Positions 29,630 to 37,836 of a stretch of 64,000 nucleotides of DNA are shown here, one piece after another. The stretch spans positions 62,001 through 126,000 of the forward strand of contig NZ_SPPC01000001.1 in NCBI RefSeq assembly GCF_004570975.1, in the 5' to 3' direction. Source of the stretch: Barnesiella sp. WM24. Lineage in GTDB: Bacteria; Bacteroidota; Bacteroidia; Bacteroidales; Muribaculaceae. The notes under the pieces were generated by a model. The model did no database searches. It saw nothing but the letters and a program-made list of their open reading frames with translations, and was not told the origin of the DNA. Both the position numbers and the translations under genes were made by a program. Positions within the stretch are counted from its first letter, which is position 1; the number at the start of each line of letters is the position of its first letter.

Positions 29630-29686
29630 AAAAAAAATTCAACCGCCTTTCACAAGCGTCATGGCATGACAAGGCGGCATGACGCT
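29630..29686 (-). terminator. Terminator of cdd
   Basis: Nested stems: agcgtcatg/catgacgct (29655-29663, 29678-29686) and ccgcctt/aaggcgg (29643-29649, 29671-29677). Minus-strand continuation is gaattttttttg. Confidence 0.72.
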
Positions 29687-30162
29687 CACTCAAACGAGGT
29701 AAAAGCCAAGGGCAGCAGCGACTTGACCGACGGAAGGACATAGATGTTACCGCGTCCGGCAAGAATCACCTTTACATCACGAGAGGCAAGCTGCTCATAC
29801 TCTGCCAGCACCTGGCGGCAAGCACCGCAAGGAGATATAGGCTCGGCGACCTCTTCTCCCGAAGTGTCACGCGCGGCAATGGCAATCGCAGTGAATCTTG
29901 CATCGGGATAATTGGCATTGGCATAGAACGCAGCTGTGCGCTCGGCACATATACCTGATGGATAAGCGGCATTTTCCTGATTGGACCCGGTCACTATCTC
30001 CCCGTTATCAAGAAGCACAGCAGCGCCTACGCTGAAAAGGCTATATGGCGCGTACGACTTCCGGGTCATGCCACGGGCGGCATCGACAAGGCGACGGTCG
30101 CTCTCGGAAAGTTCGTCATATCCTACCGACAATACTGGGGTTATAATATTCAGCTCCTTCAT
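29686..30162 (-). CDS. cdd: Cytidine deaminase
   Basis: Pyrimidine salvage: (deoxy)cytidine to (deoxy)uridine. The zinc site is complete: GICAERTAAFYA (Cys ligand and catalytic Glu) and SPCGACRQVLAEY (two Cys ligands). Also present are SYAPYSLFSVGAAVLLDNGE and the GSNQENAAYPSG substrate loop. Length of 158 aa is slightly longer than tetrameric CDAs (about 130-140), because of an N-terminal extension. Confidence 0.93.
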   Translation of the reverse strand: MKELNIITPVLSVGYDELSESDRRLVDAARGMTRKSYAPYSLFSVGAAVLLDNGEIVTGSNQENAAYPSGICAERTAAFYANANYPDARFTAIAIAARDTSGEEVAEPISPCGACRQVLAEYEQLASRDVKVILAGRGNIYVLPSVKSLLPLAFTSFE

Positions 30163-30191
30163 AGAATCTTAATTTATGGTTATCGTCACTG

Positions 30192-30199
30192 CAAATATA
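30192..30199 (-). promoter_or_regulatory. -7 promoter element of cdd
   Basis: Minus strand TATATTTG, 30 bp before the cdd ATG; the -33 region falls inside the fabH terminator stem, so the two signals share DNA. Confidence 0.45.
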
Positions 30200-30239
30200 A
30201 AATAAAACCGGGAAACGTCAAATGACATTTCCCGGTTTT
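30200..30239 (-). terminator. Terminator of yceD-rpmF-fabH
   Basis: Perfect 12-bp stem aaaaccgggaaa (30204-30215) and tttcccggtttt (30228-30239), T-rich on the minus strand. Confidence 0.85.
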
Positions 30240-30267
30240 ATAGAGTTATTAAGAAGAATTTTCTTGA

Positions 30268-31251
30268 TTAGAGATCCCAGATCACATAGAGCGCGCCCCA
30301 TGTGAATCCGGCGCCAAATGCCGTCAGAATCATCTTGTCGCCTTTCTTCAGCTTATCCTTGTATTCATTTATACATAGCGGGATTGAAGCTGCGGAAGTG
30401 TTGCCGTAATGCTCGATATTGACAAGCACCTTGTCATGGCTGATACCGGCGCGTTCCGATACAGCCTCGATTATACGGAGGTTGGCCTGATGAGGCACAA
30501 GCCAGTCCACATCTTCCATTGTCAGTCCGTTGCGGGTAGCCACATCAATCGATGATGTGAGCATGTCGGTCACTGCATGCTTATAGACAGCCCTGCCCTC
30601 CTGATAGATATAATGTTCGTCAGCATCGACTGTCTCATGAGTGGCAGGCTTTACAGAGCCGCCGGCCTTCATCACGAGGTGAGGCAGACCGGTACCGTCA
30701 ATGTGGAACACACCGTCGATTACACCTACCTTCTCTTCACTCGGCTCAATCAGCATACAACCGGCTGCATCACCAAAAAGCGGACAGGTAGCACGGTCCT
30801 TGTAATTGGTCATTGACGACATCTTCTCAGCGGCAACGACCACGATTTTTTTATACATGCCTGAGCGAATGTAGGCAGAGGCGTCCTGAAGAGCCACGAG
30901 AAATCCGGCACAAGCCGCCTGGATGTCGTAAGCATAGGCATGAGTCAGGTTACACTCATGAGCAATCACAGAGCCCGTCGAGGGGAAGCGATAATCAGGG
31001 TTGGATGTGGCGCATATCAGCAAGTCCACGTCTTCCGGATTTGTTCCGGTTGACTCAAGCAGGCTGTTGACCGCCTTTATGCCGAGATAAGATGACCCGG
31101 CACCTTCTTTATGAAGGATACGACGTTGCTTTATACCTACACGGGTGGTAATCCACTCGTCGTTAGTGTCCACCATCTTTGACAACATGTCATTGTCAAG
31201 TATGTCATCGGGGACATACGCTGCAACACCTGCAATTCTTGGGTATAGCAT
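30268..31251 (-). CDS. fabH: Beta-ketoacyl-ACP synthase III
   Basis: Starts fatty-acid synthesis by condensing acyl-CoA with malonyl-ACP. The catalytic triad is visible: Cys in DIQAACAGFLVAL, His in DWLVPHQANLRI, Asn in EHYGNTSAASIP. N-terminal DEWITTRVGIKQRRI is also conserved. Length of 327 aa is normal. Together with rpmF and DUF177 upstream it forms the widely conserved yceD-rpmF-fabH cluster. A GC-rich hairpin (31292-31321) in the rpmF-fabH spacer may cause partial termination. Confidence 0.95.
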   Translation of the reverse strand: MLYPRIAGVAAYVPDDILDNDMLSKMVDTNDEWITTRVGIKQRRILHKEGAGSSYLGIKAVNSLLESTGTNPEDVDLLICATSNPDYRFPSTGSVIAHECNLTHAYAYDIQAACAGFLVALQDASAYIRSGMYKKIVVVAAEKMSSMTNYKDRATCPLFGDAAGCMLIEPSEEKVGVIDGVFHIDGTGLPHLVMKAGGSVKPATHETVDADEHYIYQEGRAVYKHAVTDMLTSSIDVATRNGLTMEDVDWLVPHQANLRIIEAVSERAGISHDKVLVNIEHYGNTSAASIPLCINEYKDKLKKGDKMILTAFGAGFTWGALYVIWDL

Positions 31252-31365
31252 AGTTATTACTTATTCTTGTTGCAAATGAATAAAAACATCATCTCCCGGG
31301 CATATCAGAATAGCCCGGGGAGTGAAGTCTTAATCGAATAAGAGGCAGAGAGTGACCTTCTATGC

Positions 31366-31551
31366 TTAGACAGCAGCAGGCTTTTCGATAGCGAGTTTAC
31401 CACGGTAGTAGCCACACTCGGGGCATACACAATGGTATACATGCCATGAGCCACAGTGAGGGCAGATTGCCAATGTGGGTTCAACTGCCTTGTCGTGAGT
31501 TCTGCGCTTTGCAGTACGAGTCTTCGATTGTCTACGTTTAGGATGTGCCAT
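31366..31551 (-). CDS. rpmF: 50S ribosomal protein L32
   Basis: 61-aa zinc-ribbon ribosomal protein with the AHPKRRQSKTRTAKRRTHDK N-terminus and CPHCGSWHVYHCVCPECGYY (four zinc cysteines, so the C+ form). It lies 16 bp downstream of the DUF177 gene. Confidence 0.96.
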   Translation of the reverse strand: MAHPKRRQSKTRTAKRRTHDKAVEPTLAICPHCGSWHVYHCVCPECGYYRGKLAIEKPAAV

Positions 31552-31567
31552 TTGTACTATGTTTTTA

Positions 31568-32149
31568 TTAATTGTTATCTGTCAGTTTCTTCAATTCATC
31601 CCACCGCGGATCGGTAGGTGCATCGCTGTCATCGACCTCATCGATTTCCTCCATCATATCCTCGACCATGCCTTCATCCTCTTCGCTCATCGCGCCGGGT
31701 GCACGATGCTTCTTCAGCAGCGAGCTCATCGCGCGGTTGCATTTTCCAAGCGGATGCACATGCTTGATAGGTATGGTAAGAGCAACAGTGTCATAAATCA
31801 TGTACGCGATGTTAAGATACTGATCGCTCTCCGGAATCTCAAGAAGTTCATCAGAGTCATCGCAATAGTCGGGACCATACTTCACATATATATGATAGGA
31901 TGTGTCGACAGGCCATTGCAGCTCATCAAGACAGCGGTCACAGATAAGGGTGATTTCGCCCTTGACCGTGATCGTAAGCTCATACATGTCATCCTTATAG
32001 ATGACGTTGACATGCACGTCGAGATTGGCGTCGCGTATATCGGCGCTTTCCATGTCGACGAAAAATTGCTTGTCAAGATGATAGTCAAAGTCATGACTTC
32101 CGACAGGCAATGTCTTTAAGGGGAGCTTAAATGCTGAAAACTTTCCCAC
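31568..32149 (-). CDS. yceD: DUF177 (YceD-like) rRNA accumulation protein
   Basis: Homologue of YceD, linked to 23S rRNA accumulation and usually co-transcribed with rpmF. Contains the family CDRCLDELQWPV motif and an acidic C-terminal half. I choose the GTG at 32149 (MGKFSAFKLPLKTLPVG) because the further upstream TTG at 32179 lies inside the -7 promoter box, so it cannot be on the mRNA. This leaves a ~20-nt leader. Confidence 0.85.
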   Translation of the reverse strand: MGKFSAFKLPLKTLPVGSHDFDYHLDKQFFVDMESADIRDANLDVHVNVIYKDDMYELTITVKGEITLICDRCLDELQWPVDTSYHIYVKYGPDYCDDSDELLEIPESDQYLNIAYMIYDTVALTIPIKHVHPLGKCNRAMSSLLKKHRAPGAMSEEDEGMVEDMMEEIDEVDDSDAPTDPRWDELKKLTDNN

Positions 32150-32176
32150 GATGAATTTTTTGTTGAAAAACCGCCG

Positions 32177-32208
32177 CAAAGTTATACATTATCCTTGAAT
32201 TAAGCAAC
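32177..32208 (-). promoter_or_regulatory. Promoter of yceD-rpmF-fabH
   Basis: Minus strand: GTTG (32205-32208), 20 bp, TAACTTTG (32177-32184). Confidence 0.75.
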
Positions 32209-32376
32209 TTTTGTCCAAAAATTTAATTCTTCTGATGCCGCAACCTGCTCCTACAACGCATCTGCCCTGCTTTATACAGGGCGATTTCACCCCTTCCGCA
32301 GCCAAACACAATCTGAAGCTCCGGAAAGCGCACATCCTTACTCTATCCGCGCCAATTCAAATAATATGTCGCGAAA

Positions 32377-32409
32377 TTAGTGAAAATTCATGCCGTTTTG
32401 GTATTTTTG
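32377..32409 (+). promoter_or_regulatory. Promoter of the beta-lactamase gene
   Basis: -7 element TATTTTTG (32402-32409) with an imperfect TTAG 21 bp upstream. It fixes the gene start at ATG 32440. The rest of the 260-bp divergent spacer (32180-32439) shows no other signal that I recognise. Confidence 0.55.
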
Positions 32410-32439
32410 CAATCCACAAATAAGAATTTAGTCAATCTT

Positions 32440-33333
32440 ATGAATAGATTTCTTCTTTTATTGACAATAATATTAATGTATTCTTTTCCGGCAGCAGCCG
32501 TGTCGGAGAAAACCCTCATGGAGCACCGACTGTCGGAATATGTCTCAGGAAAAGATGCCACAATAGGGATTGCCGTAATCATAAACGGCAACGATACGGT
32601 CGCAGTCAATGGAGATAAAGATTTCCCGATGTTAAGCGTGTACAAATTCCCGCAGGCGCTTGCTGTCGCCGATTATTGCAAACGTCACGACATAGGTCTT
32701 GGCGACACGGTAGCGGTCAAGGCAACGGAATTAAAGATTGACACATGGAGTCCGCTAAGAGACAAGTATGGGATTTCCGACCTGACGGTTACCATCAACG
32801 AGCTCCTTGAATACACGCTGCAGCTCAGCGACAACAATGCGTGTGACATTCTGTTCCGACTAATCGGTGGCACTCAGGCAGCCGACAGCCTGATGAAAAG
32901 CATGGGATATAATGACATCCATATCATATCGACAGAAGACGAGATGCACAAGGACCTGAGCCTATGCTATCTTAACAGCTCGACTCCGATAGCGATGGCA
33001 CGGCTGTTTGACCGGTTTTATCGTGAAATAGAGAGAAACGGGTTAAACACCCACAGGGTTATAGGCGAGATTATGACATCATGCACCACCGGAGCCAACC
33101 GACTCCCAGCACCGCTAAAATCATCCGATGCCATAATCGGACACAAGACAGGAACAGGTGACACCAACAGCCTGGGGCGCATAATCGGAATCAACGATGC
33201 CGGAGTCGTATATCTCCCTGACGGCAACACCTACTCTATCGCTGTGTTTATCAAAGATTCAGCGTATGACATGGCTGAGACCGAAAAAATGATTGCCGAG
33301 ATTTCAGAGCTGGTCTACAAATCCTTGCCTTAA
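32440..33333 (+). CDS. Class A (serine) beta-lactamase, CfxA/CepA-like group
   Basis: Periplasmic serine beta-lactamase. From ATG 32440 there is a ~20-residue signal peptide, then SVYK (Ser66-Lys69), SDN (130-132), an EDEM segment around 166-169 where the general base Glu lies, and KTG (236-238), all at spacings expected for class A. The YKFPQALAVAD context after the active serine resembles the Bacteroidota subclass A2 enzymes. Some such proteins have narrow activity, so a resistance phenotype is not assured. It is flanked by housekeeping genes, so it is probably chromosomal rather than recently acquired. Confidence 0.88.
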   Translation: MNRFLLLLTIILMYSFPAAAVSEKTLMEHRLSEYVSGKDATIGIAVIINGNDTVAVNGDKDFPMLSVYKFPQALAVADYCKRHDIGLGDTVAVKATELKIDTWSPLRDKYGISDLTVTINELLEYTLQLSDNNACDILFRLIGGTQAADSLMKSMGYNDIHIISTEDEMHKDLSLCYLNSSTPIAMARLFDRFYREIERNGLNTHRVIGEIMTSCTTGANRLPAPLKSSDAIIGHKTGTGDTNSLGRIIGINDAGVVYLPDGNTYSIAVFIKDSAYDMAETEKMIAEISELVYKSLP

Positions 33334-33386
33334 TAAATCACAGCAGTAAAACCATCATAAAACCCGCTTTAAATTACTACAAGCCG

Positions 33387-33953
33387 ATGAAACTTGCTAT
33401 TTTCGCGTCAGGCGACGGCTCAAATGCCGAAAACATAATCAAATATTTCAATTCACGCGATTGCGATGGAGAGGTGGCCCTTGTCGTGTCAAACCGTCAA
33501 TCGGCCAAGGTCGTGCAACGCGCCGGGCAGCTCAACGTCCCTGTAGCTGTATTGTCACGCGATGAGATAAACGACCCAGACAAACTATGTCACCTGATGG
33601 ACCGACATGACATCAACGCGGTAATCCTTGCCGGATTTCTGCTCCCGATACCCACATTCTTGATAAAGCGCTACAATAATCTCATCATAAACATTCATCC
33701 GGCATTGCTCCCTAAATATGGCGGGAAAGGCATGTATGGCAGGCATGTCCATGAAGCGGTAGTGGCGGCAGGAGAAGCCGAAACCGGCATAACCATCCAT
33801 TACGTAACCGAGCATTATGACGAGGGAGAGATCATCTTTCAGGCGAAAACGGCAATTTCTCCCGATGACGGACCCGATGAAGTAGCAGAAAAAGTACATG
33901 CCCTTGAATACCTATATTATCCGAAGGTAATAGCCGAGACCCTCTTACGATAG
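33387..33953 (+). CDS. purN: Phosphoribosylglycinamide formyltransferase
   Basis: Purine synthesis: formyl transfer from 10-formyl-THF to GAR. Visible are IFASGDGSNAENI at the N-terminus, the NIHPALLPKYGGKGMYG block with catalytic Asn and His, and the ITIHYVTEHYDEGEIIFQ segment with the catalytic Asp. Length of 188 aa is normal. Confidence 0.93.
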   Translation: MKLAIFASGDGSNAENIIKYFNSRDCDGEVALVVSNRQSAKVVQRAGQLNVPVAVLSRDEINDPDKLCHLMDRHDINAVILAGFLLPIPTFLIKRYNNLIINIHPALLPKYGGKGMYGRHVHEAVVAAGEAETGITIHYVTEHYDEGEIIFQAKTAISPDDGPDEVAEKVHALEYLYYPKVIAETLLR

Positions 33954-34033
33954 GCAGGAGAGCGGGTAGTCTTGACAATTTTTATCCATTTATTTGCAAA
34001 AAGTTTAATAAGCGACATCTTTGTTTGAAAATA

Positions 34034-34146
34034 TTTGCATAGAAATATCAAAGCATTTAAATTTGCATAAAATCAAGCCTTGCATAAACACATTAACTAT
34101 CCAACCAAAGAATTCCCCGCCGACAAAGCGGGGAATTGCTTTTTAT
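34034..34146 (+). ncRNA. Candidate small RNA of about 75 nt with its own promoter and terminator
   Basis: The 378-bp spacer after purN contains a full promoter match: TTTG (34034-34037), 20 bp, TAAATTTG (34058-34065). A strong terminator follows: aattccccgc (34111-34120), loop cgacaaa, gcggggaatt (34128-34137), then gctttttat. The predicted RNA runs from about 34072 to 34146, with ~35 unpaired nt at the 5' side. No ORF of reasonable length lies within it. Nearby direct repeats of tttgcata (34034, 34062, near 34080) could bind a regulator. The rest of the spacer to the next promoter holds nothing else that I recognise. Confidence 0.5.
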
Positions 34147-34276
34147 AGGCTATCTGTATAAAAGAGCACACGTATTGCAGACAGGCAATTTCACCACATC
34201 AGCAGATTCAGGCTTCTTGCCTCGACACTTCAACACCCAAAAAAACATCATAACCGCAAAAGTTTATAATCCTTAA

Positions 34277-34306
34277 TTGGTTTATAAAATAAATATATTA
34301 TATTTG
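34277..34306 (+). promoter_or_regulatory. Promoter of the outer-membrane barrel gene
   Basis: TTG (34277-34279), 19 bp, TATATTTG (34299-34306), followed by a ~20-nt leader to ATG 34332. Confidence 0.72.
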
Positions 34307-34331
34307 CACAAGTTTAGTTTTATCCATACTT

Positions 34332-36416
34332 ATGAACCTCGAGACAAATCTGCTTTTATTCATTCCTGCGGCAGCAGCGATTCTTACAACCGGCACGAGC
34401 ACGTCGGCACAGGAACTCTCCGCCGACTCACTCACTACTGTCAAAAATCTACAAGAGATCGTAGTCACTGCCCCCGAGACAGAATATTACGGCAACAAGA
34501 CTTCATTTTTCCCGACCAAGGAGATGAAAGCAACAATGACCGGCGGGATACAGCTGCTTGCAGGATTACAGCTGACAGGACTCAGCGTCAACCCGGCATC
34601 GGGCAACATCGCTCTCCTCGGAGGGAAAACACTGTCACTGAGAATCAACGGCAGACCGGCGACTAACACCGACATCGCGTCAATCGCGTCAAAAGATATA
34701 ATAAGAATAGATTATATCACAAATCCGGGACGAAGGTATGGAAATGCCGATGCTGTTATAGATATAACCGTCAGACGCAAACAATCAGGCTATGGCATTA
34801 TGCTGAACCTGCTCCAATCGCTCAACCGCGGATGGGGCAACTATGCATGTGCAGTCAATTACAATATCGGGCGAAGCGAATGGGCTGTCGACTATAATTC
34901 CAACCCGATGTGGGATATGGACTGCCACCGCGACAACAAGGAGTGGTTAAAACTTGCCGACGGCTCCACAGTATCACGCATCGAGACGGGCATAAAAAGC
35001 CCCAACCGCATGGCAACCCACCACACCTCACTCCGATATTCCTACGCTGATGGAGACCGCATGATGCTGAACATGCAGTTACGCCTATCCTTACGCGATG
35101 ACAAATATGTCTCCGCGGGACACATCACGACAGTCACCGGCTCGGCATCGTCAACATGCCGGGAGCGCGAGACATCCCCCATCAAAAGCAATCAGGGAGA
35201 CCTCGACCTATATGCCCACTACAGAATCAACCGGAACAATAAGATTTTTATCAACATCGTCCCGACAGTCATCAACGGGAAAAACCGCCGCACATATGAA
35301 TCTCCCGAGATAAGCCTTACGTCAGACATATCGACAAGCGGAACACACCTGCTCGCGGAATGTGCGTGGGAGAGTAATGCCGGATGCGGACAATTGTCAG
35401 CCGGATTCAGGAGCCTTAACGGATGGATAAAAGCGACACAATCAGGTTACGCCTTTATAATCAGGGAAACAGAATCCATAAACTCCATTTTCGCCGAGTG
35501 GTCGCAGACGATAAACGACGTGCAATATACAACAGGCGCCGAAGTGACCTTACACTCATTACGACAGCCTGTCAAATATAAAAAAGCGCTCGTCAATCCG
35601 CGTTTCAGCCTCAGTGTCTCACCATTTTCATGGGGAACCCTGTCACTCTCACTCAACACCTTTACAGTGGCACCCTCCATAAACTGCCTCAACCCCGCAA
35701 GGCAACAGATTGACACATATCAATGGACCGAGGGCAACCTAAGTCTTCGACCGTTTCAACGCCATGAGTCACGGATTGAGTTTCACACCCGCTTCAACGA
35801 GATTGCAGCAAGCATTTCTTTACGTGACCGCTACTGCCATAACCCGGCAATGGAAGCGAAAAGCCATATTGACGGATGTATCGTAAAATCATATTTCAAC
35901 GACGGATATAACAATGATTTTGAAATCAAGGGTGCGGTAAGGATGCCCCTGTTTACCAATCATCTCTCCATGTCACTTGAGGGCGGCTGGCATTCGGCTG
36001 TAAGCAGCGGCATCAATTACCTGCACAGGTATTCACAGCCGTTTGTCAATGCCCAGCTCATGTTCATGACAGGCAAATGGTGGATAATGCTCAAATACAA
36101 CAACGCTTACAACCGCCTGTGGGGTGAAACCATCGAATCAACCGACAACAATCTGTTCAACATAGGCGTAGGCTATACCTGCCGCAACGCCACATTCTCT
36201 GCCGGGATAGTAAATCCAATAGGCAATATAGCGATACGCACAACCTGTCTTAGCTCTACAGCCGGTTATGAAAGGCAATATAATGCCTTGGGGTCACATC
36301 AGCTCCTTTGGGTCGGAGTCACCTTGAACATGCATAAGGGCAAGAAGCATCTCTCCCGGAAGAAACGGCTTGAAAACATCAACTCATATGAAACAATAAA
36401 CAATCAGGTAAAATGA
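34332..36416 (+). CDS. Outer-membrane beta-barrel protein (TonB-receptor-like)
   Basis: Signal peptide of about 27 residues (ends TSTSAQ), then NLQEIVVTAP, a TonB-box-like/plug start typical of receptors, a short plug-like segment with GGKTLSLRINGRPA and DIIRIDYITNPGRRYGNADAVIDI, and a long barrel of alternating aromatic strands. It lacks the N-terminal CarboxypepD_reg domain of the other receptor in the window and, at 694 aa, is short. The transport substrate is unknown. The stop overlaps the DUF2141 gene by 4 bp, so the pair works together. Confidence 0.8.
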   Translation: MNLETNLLLFIPAAAAILTTGTSTSAQELSADSLTTVKNLQEIVVTAPETEYYGNKTSFFPTKEMKATMTGGIQLLAGLQLTGLSVNPASGNIALLGGKTLSLRINGRPATNTDIASIASKDIIRIDYITNPGRRYGNADAVIDITVRRKQSGYGIMLNLLQSLNRGWGNYACAVNYNIGRSEWAVDYNSNPMWDMDCHRDNKEWLKLADGSTVSRIETGIKSPNRMATHHTSLRYSYADGDRMMLNMQLRLSLRDDKYVSAGHITTVTGSASSTCRERETSPIKSNQGDLDLYAHYRINRNNKIFINIVPTVINGKNRRTYESPEISLTSDISTSGTHLLAECAWESNAGCGQLSAGFRSLNGWIKATQSGYAFIIRETESINSIFAEWSQTINDVQYTTGAEVTLHSLRQPVKYKKALVNPRFSLSVSPFSWGTLSLSLNTFTVAPSINCLNPARQQIDTYQWTEGNLSLRPFQRHESRIEFHTRFNEIAASISLRDRYCHNPAMEAKSHIDGCIVKSYFNDGYNNDFEIKGAVRMPLFTNHLSMSLEGGWHSAVSSGINYLHRYSQPFVNAQLMFMTGKWWIMLKYNNAYNRLWGETIESTDNNLFNIGVGYTCRNATFSAGIVNPIGNIAIRTTCLSSTAGYERQYNALGSHQLLWVGVTLNMHKGKKHLSRKKRLENINSYETINNQVK

Positions 36417-36778
36417 AAAAACTCGTTATCTCAATCGCGCTTGCCTCGGCGGCACTGACATCCAAAGCGCAACACGACTGCACATTGGCATTTGAAGACA
36501 TCCCCTACTCCGAGGGCACGCTGTATGTATCGGTTACTTCAGGTAAAAGAGATATTCTCAAAGAAGCCCTTGCTGTCGATGAAGGCGACATCACAGTCAA
36601 CATCGACCTTAGTGATTACATAGGAAAGAAGCTGTCGGTAAAAGCGTTCCAGGACCTTAACGGCAACGGCAGGCTTGATTTTTCTGACATCGGCTATCCT
36701 GCGGAACCGGCGTTGCGCACAGAGTTCACGCCAAAGGAGGGCATTACCAATCATTCATTTAAGCTGACAGAATATTAG
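36413..36778 (+). CDS. DUF2141 exported protein
   Basis: Signal peptide (MKKLVISIALASAALTSKAQ) then a compact beta-sandwich-like domain with LYVSVTSGK, VKAFQDLNGNGRLDF and GYPAEPAL. The D-x-N-x-N-G-x-L-D pattern is the DUF2141 hallmark and looks calcium-binding. Periplasmic or outer-membrane associated. ATGA coupling to the barrel gene suggests an accessory role. Confidence 0.8.
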   Translation: MKKLVISIALASAALTSKAQHDCTLAFEDIPYSEGTLYVSVTSGKRDILKEALAVDEGDITVNIDLSDYIGKKLSVKAFQDLNGNGRLDFSDIGYPAEPALRTEFTPKEGITNHSFKLTEY

Positions 36779-36823
36779 ATGCCGTCCCCACGATCGGTTA
36801 ATGCCGTGGCGGGGTCTTATGCA

Positions 36824-36860
36824 AGCCGTGCCATGGATTAAGAATCATCATGGCACGGCT
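36824..36860 (+). terminator. Stem-loop after the barrel/DUF2141 pair
   Basis: Perfect 12-bp inverted repeat agccgtgccatg (36824-36835) and catggcacggct (36849-36860), followed by A/T-rich aaacatatttatttttt. Likely terminator, with a less tight T run. Confidence 0.6.
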
Positions 36861-36890
36861 AAACATATTTATTTTTTCAACTTATTTCAT

Positions 36891-36898
36891 TATCTTTG
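36891..36898 (+). promoter_or_regulatory. -7 promoter element before the membrane protein/regulator pair
   Basis: TATCTTTG, 20 bp before ATG 36918, with T-rich sequence at the -33 position. It rules out the longer ORF starting at 36801. Confidence 0.55.
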
Positions 36899-36917
36899 CA
36901 TGTATCAACGTAATACA

Positions 36918-37475
36918 ATGAAACCGGAAGAAAGCCTTGACATAATAGGACGCATGATTTCCGACACGCGACGGAGCGTGCTTGAGCAATCTTATGTCCC
37001 CTTCCTTACCTGGGGCGCAACGACTGTCGCAGTAGCTTTACTTGTGTATCTGCTGAAGACAGTAGCCGGAAATGAGAATTGCTATTTTTACTGGTTTCTT
37101 ATACCGGTAATCGGCATCCCGCTGACGAAGATGTTCAGCCCGCGCTCCAAGCTTATCAAAACAGGCATCTCGACTTCGCTGCGAAGCATATGGTGGATGC
37201 TGTCAGTGCTGCTTATCACATTTTCGGTCGCTTCATTTTTCTTTCAGATAAATACTTTATTTTTTATACTGTTGCTGCTCTCCATTGGCTCTTTTGTGTC
37301 AGGAGCAGTAATCGGTTACCCTTTTTTGAAATACAGCTCGATGCCAGGATTCATCACTTGCGTGATAATGTGTTTTATCACAGGAACCGACCAGATTCCT
37401 GCTTTTGTGGCGGCAATCGCGGTAATGATGATTGTGCCGGGATTCAAAATGAGACATGACCTAAAAAGCTTATGA
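36918..37475 (+). CDS. Four- to five-helix membrane protein of unknown function
   Basis: After a cytosolic helix (EESLDIIGRMISDTRRSVLE) come hydrophobic segments GATTVAVALLVYLLKTVAG, YFYWFLIPVIGIPLT, WWMLSVLLITFSVASFFF, FILLLLSIGSFVSGAVIGY and FITCVIMCFITG. This arrangement, coupled by ATGA to a small winged-helix regulator, is recurrent in Bacteroidales. I do not recognise a function. Start at ATG 36918 follows the -7 element by 20 bp. Confidence 0.72.
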   Translation: MKPEESLDIIGRMISDTRRSVLEQSYVPFLTWGATTVAVALLVYLLKTVAGNENCYFYWFLIPVIGIPLTKMFSPRSKLIKTGISTSLRSIWWMLSVLLITFSVASFFFQINTLFFILLLLSIGSFVSGAVIGYPFLKYSSMPGFITCVIMCFITGTDQIPAFVAAIAVMMIVPGFKMRHDLKSL

Positions 37476-37801
37476 CAGAACTAAATCCGATTATCCACTC
37501 CCAACTGCGACTGTCCATACTCTCAATCCTGATGAGCATGGACGAAGCCGACTTTATGTATCTGAAGCAAAAGACCGAAGCGACAATGGGTAATCTGAGT
37601 GTGCAGATTACAAAACTTGAGGAAGCCGGCTACATAATGACAGAAAAGACATTTCAAGGTAAACGCCCGCGAACAGTGTGTCGAATGACTGAAACCGGAA
37701 AAACTGCGTTTCATGAATATGTGGCGGCTTTAAGCCAATACATCCGTCCGGCTCTGGACAATACAACAGCCGATTCCCAACCCGGACTACAGCCATGTTG
37801 A
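37472..37801 (+). CDS. Small winged-helix transcriptional regulator
   Basis: 109-aa protein with a MarR/PadR-like winged helix: IIHSQLRLSILSILMSMDEADFMYLKQ, recognition helix in TMGNLSVQITKLEEAGYI, wing with FQGKRPRTVCRMTETG. Related to the winged-helix DNA-binding domain group (HTH_27-like). It probably controls its own operon with the membrane protein, whose stop it overlaps. Confidence 0.8.
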   Translation: MTELNPIIHSQLRLSILSILMSMDEADFMYLKQKTEATMGNLSVQITKLEEAGYIMTEKTFQGKRPRTVCRMTETGKTAFHEYVAALSQYIRPALDNTTADSQPGLQPC

Positions 37802-37836
37802 CCATAATGTCATGATGGACTGACTATCTATAAGTG

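Noticed and set aside
32150-32179. TTG at 32179 as the start of the DUF177 gene
   Set aside because: It overlaps the -7 element TAACTTTG, so it would not be on the mRNA.
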